Source: Chitinophagaceae bacterium
GTDB lineage: Bacteria; Bacteroidota; Bacteroidia; Chitinophagales; Chitinophagaceae
Length of the DNA: 6,382 nucleotides
Direction of reading: 5' to 3'
Assembly: GCA_947468255.1 (NCBI GenBank)
Contig: CANIMM010000188.1
Coordinates: forward strand, 1 to 6,382
The stretch's first letter is position 1, and the number at the start of each line of letters is the position of its first letter. Both the position numbers and the translations under genes were made by a program. This document shows, piece after piece, positions 5,408 to 6,382 of this stretch. The notes below the pieces were generated by a model, which saw only the letters and a list, made by a program, of their open reading frames with translations, was not told the DNA's origin and did no database searches.

Positions 5408-6382
5408 TTAAGGTCTTTCCTGTGCTTCAGGCTTTGGCATCAATGCCTTGCGACTAAGCTTAAACTTACCGGTACGTTGATCTACCTCTAATAATTTCAC
5501 TTTCACACGATCTCCTTCCTTAAAGATACCTTCCATGGTTTCCAAACGTTTCCAGCTGATTTCACTAATATGCAATAAGCCTTCTTTTTTTGGTAAAAAC
5601 TCTACAAAAGCACCAAATTCCTTTATGCTTTTAACAGTGCCTTCATAGGTATCTCCTACTACTGGTACAGCGATCAATCCCTTGATCCAATTAACTGCTT
5701 TGTCCAGACTTTCTTTAGATGCAGAGAATACGCTTACTTCACCTACATTGTTTACTTCTTCAATATTGATGGTAGCACCGGTTTCACGCTGCATTTCCTG
5801 AATTACTTTACCGCCGGGTCCGATTACAGCTCCGATATATTCTTTATCGATGGTTAATTTAACCATTCTTGGAGCATGTGGTTTCACCTCTTCTCTGTGA
5901 GCAGGCATACAAGCATACATAGCATCCAGAATATGCAAACGACCCTTGCGAGCTTGTTCCAAAGCTTGGCGCATAATATCCATGCTTAAACCGTCTACTT
6001 TAATATCCATCTGCACACCACAAATACCATCACGGGTTCCAGTTACTTTAAAGTCCATATCGCCCAAATGATCCTCATCTCCCAAAATATCAGTTAACAC
6101 CGCAAACTGGTCTTCCTTTTTGATCAATCCCATCGCCACACCACTTACATGCTTTTTAATGGGTACACCTGCATCCATTAATGCAAGAGAACCCGCACAA
6201 ACAGTAGCCATTGATGATGACCCGTTACTTTCCAAGATATCACTTACTACTCTAACTGTATAAGGATATTCAGACCCAGGCATCATTTTTTTGAGTGAAC
6301 GCATGGCCAAGTTGCCATGACCTACTTCTCTACGGCCAACACCACGCATCATTTTTACTTCACCGGTAGAAAAAGGCGGGAA
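5408..6382 (-). CDS. pnp: Polyribonucleotide nucleotidyltransferase (PNPase), C-terminal part (enters from right edge)
   Basis: PNPase degrades RNA 3' to 5' by phosphorolysis, and can also add 3' tails. The last 324 residues are visible; the first RNase PH domain and the start lie beyond the right edge. The fragment opens with FPPFSTGEVKMMRGVGRREVGHG (1-23), from the second RNase PH domain. That domain continues with SSSMATVCAGSLALMDAG (55-72) and GDEDHLGDMDFKVTGTRDG (101-119), where D104, D110 and K112 align with the catalytic residues of the E. coli enzyme. A KH domain follows with VIGPGGK (186-192), and then an S1 domain with GTVKSIKEFGAFVEF (248-262) and GLLHISEIS (268-276). The protein ends 14 residues after FKLSRK, with a short acidic-basic tail and no RNase E-binding extension of the kind seen in E. 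coli. The frame is open to 6382, so the ATG at 6352 is internal. Confidence 0.98.
   Translation of the reverse strand, partial: FPPFSTGEVKMMRGVGRREVGHGNLAMRSLKKMMPGSEYPYTVRVVSDILESNGSSSMATVCAGSLALMDAGVPIKKHVSGVAMGLIKKEDQFAVLTDILGDEDHLGDMDFKVTGTRDGICGVQMDIKVDGLSMDIMRQALEQARKGRLHILDAMYACMPAHREEVKPHAPRMVKLTIDKEYIGAVIGPGGKVIQEMQRETGATINIEEVNNVGEVSVFSASKESLDKAVNWIKGLIAVPVVGDTYEGTVKSIKEFGAFVEFLPKKEGLLHISEISWKRLETMEGIFKEGDRVKVKLLEVDQRTGKFKLSRKALMPKPEAQERP

Noticed and set aside
4410..5491. Four plus-strand open frames (4410-4727, 4724-5116, 5082-5270, 5255-5491)
   Set aside because: The first three lie opposite prmA. The last covers the prmA start, the pnp terminator and the end of pnp. None shows protein-like composition.
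1..6382. A defence island, mobile element, CRISPR array or RNA gene
   Set aside because: No repeats, transposase, integrase, tRNA-like fold or nuclease/toxin family was seen. The genes are housekeeping or conserved hypothetical.

Overview
The window looks like ordinary chromosomal DNA from a member of the Bacteroidota, probably near the Chitinophagaceae. The evidence is low-GC DNA, starts without Shine-Dalgarno sequences, several promoter-like TAnnTTTG (-7) elements upstream of genes, and protein families typical of that phylum: a two-motif CCG iron-sulfur protein followed by the small family often mislabelled 'ABC transporter ATPase', and a DUF3052-like/YdeI fusion. The exact genus cannot be read from the sequence. 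No mobile element, CRISPR array, tRNA, rRNA or phage gene was seen.

Layout: at the left edge an ATP-grasp gene runs leftward out of the window (488 to 1). Divergent from it, a two-gene rightward unit (613-1389 and 1400-1915) encodes a CCG-domain Fe-S protein and an uncharacterised partner. From there to the right edge every gene is on the minus strand. In transcription order these are pnp (enters from the right edge, stops at 5408), prmA (5299-4481), plsY (4399-3752), an M48-family metalloprotease lipoprotein (3571-2762) and a DUF3052-like/YdeI-like fusion protein (2580-1921). The rightward unit and the minus-strand block converge with stop codons only 5 bp apart.

The minus-strand block is co-oriented but probably not one operon. 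Gaps are about 80-190 bp. A strong intrinsic terminator follows pnp, weaker hairpins follow plsY and the M48 gene, and separate promoter-like elements precede plsY and the fusion gene. The genes serve general housekeeping roles: RNA turnover (pnp), ribosomal protein L11 methylation (prmA), phospholipid synthesis (plsY) and envelope proteolysis (M48). I see no evidence for a new defence or mobile system. The least understood parts are the CCG/partner pair, the ATP-grasp enzyme and the fusion protein. Gene-free gaps are all under 200 bp, apart from the regulatory sites listed.
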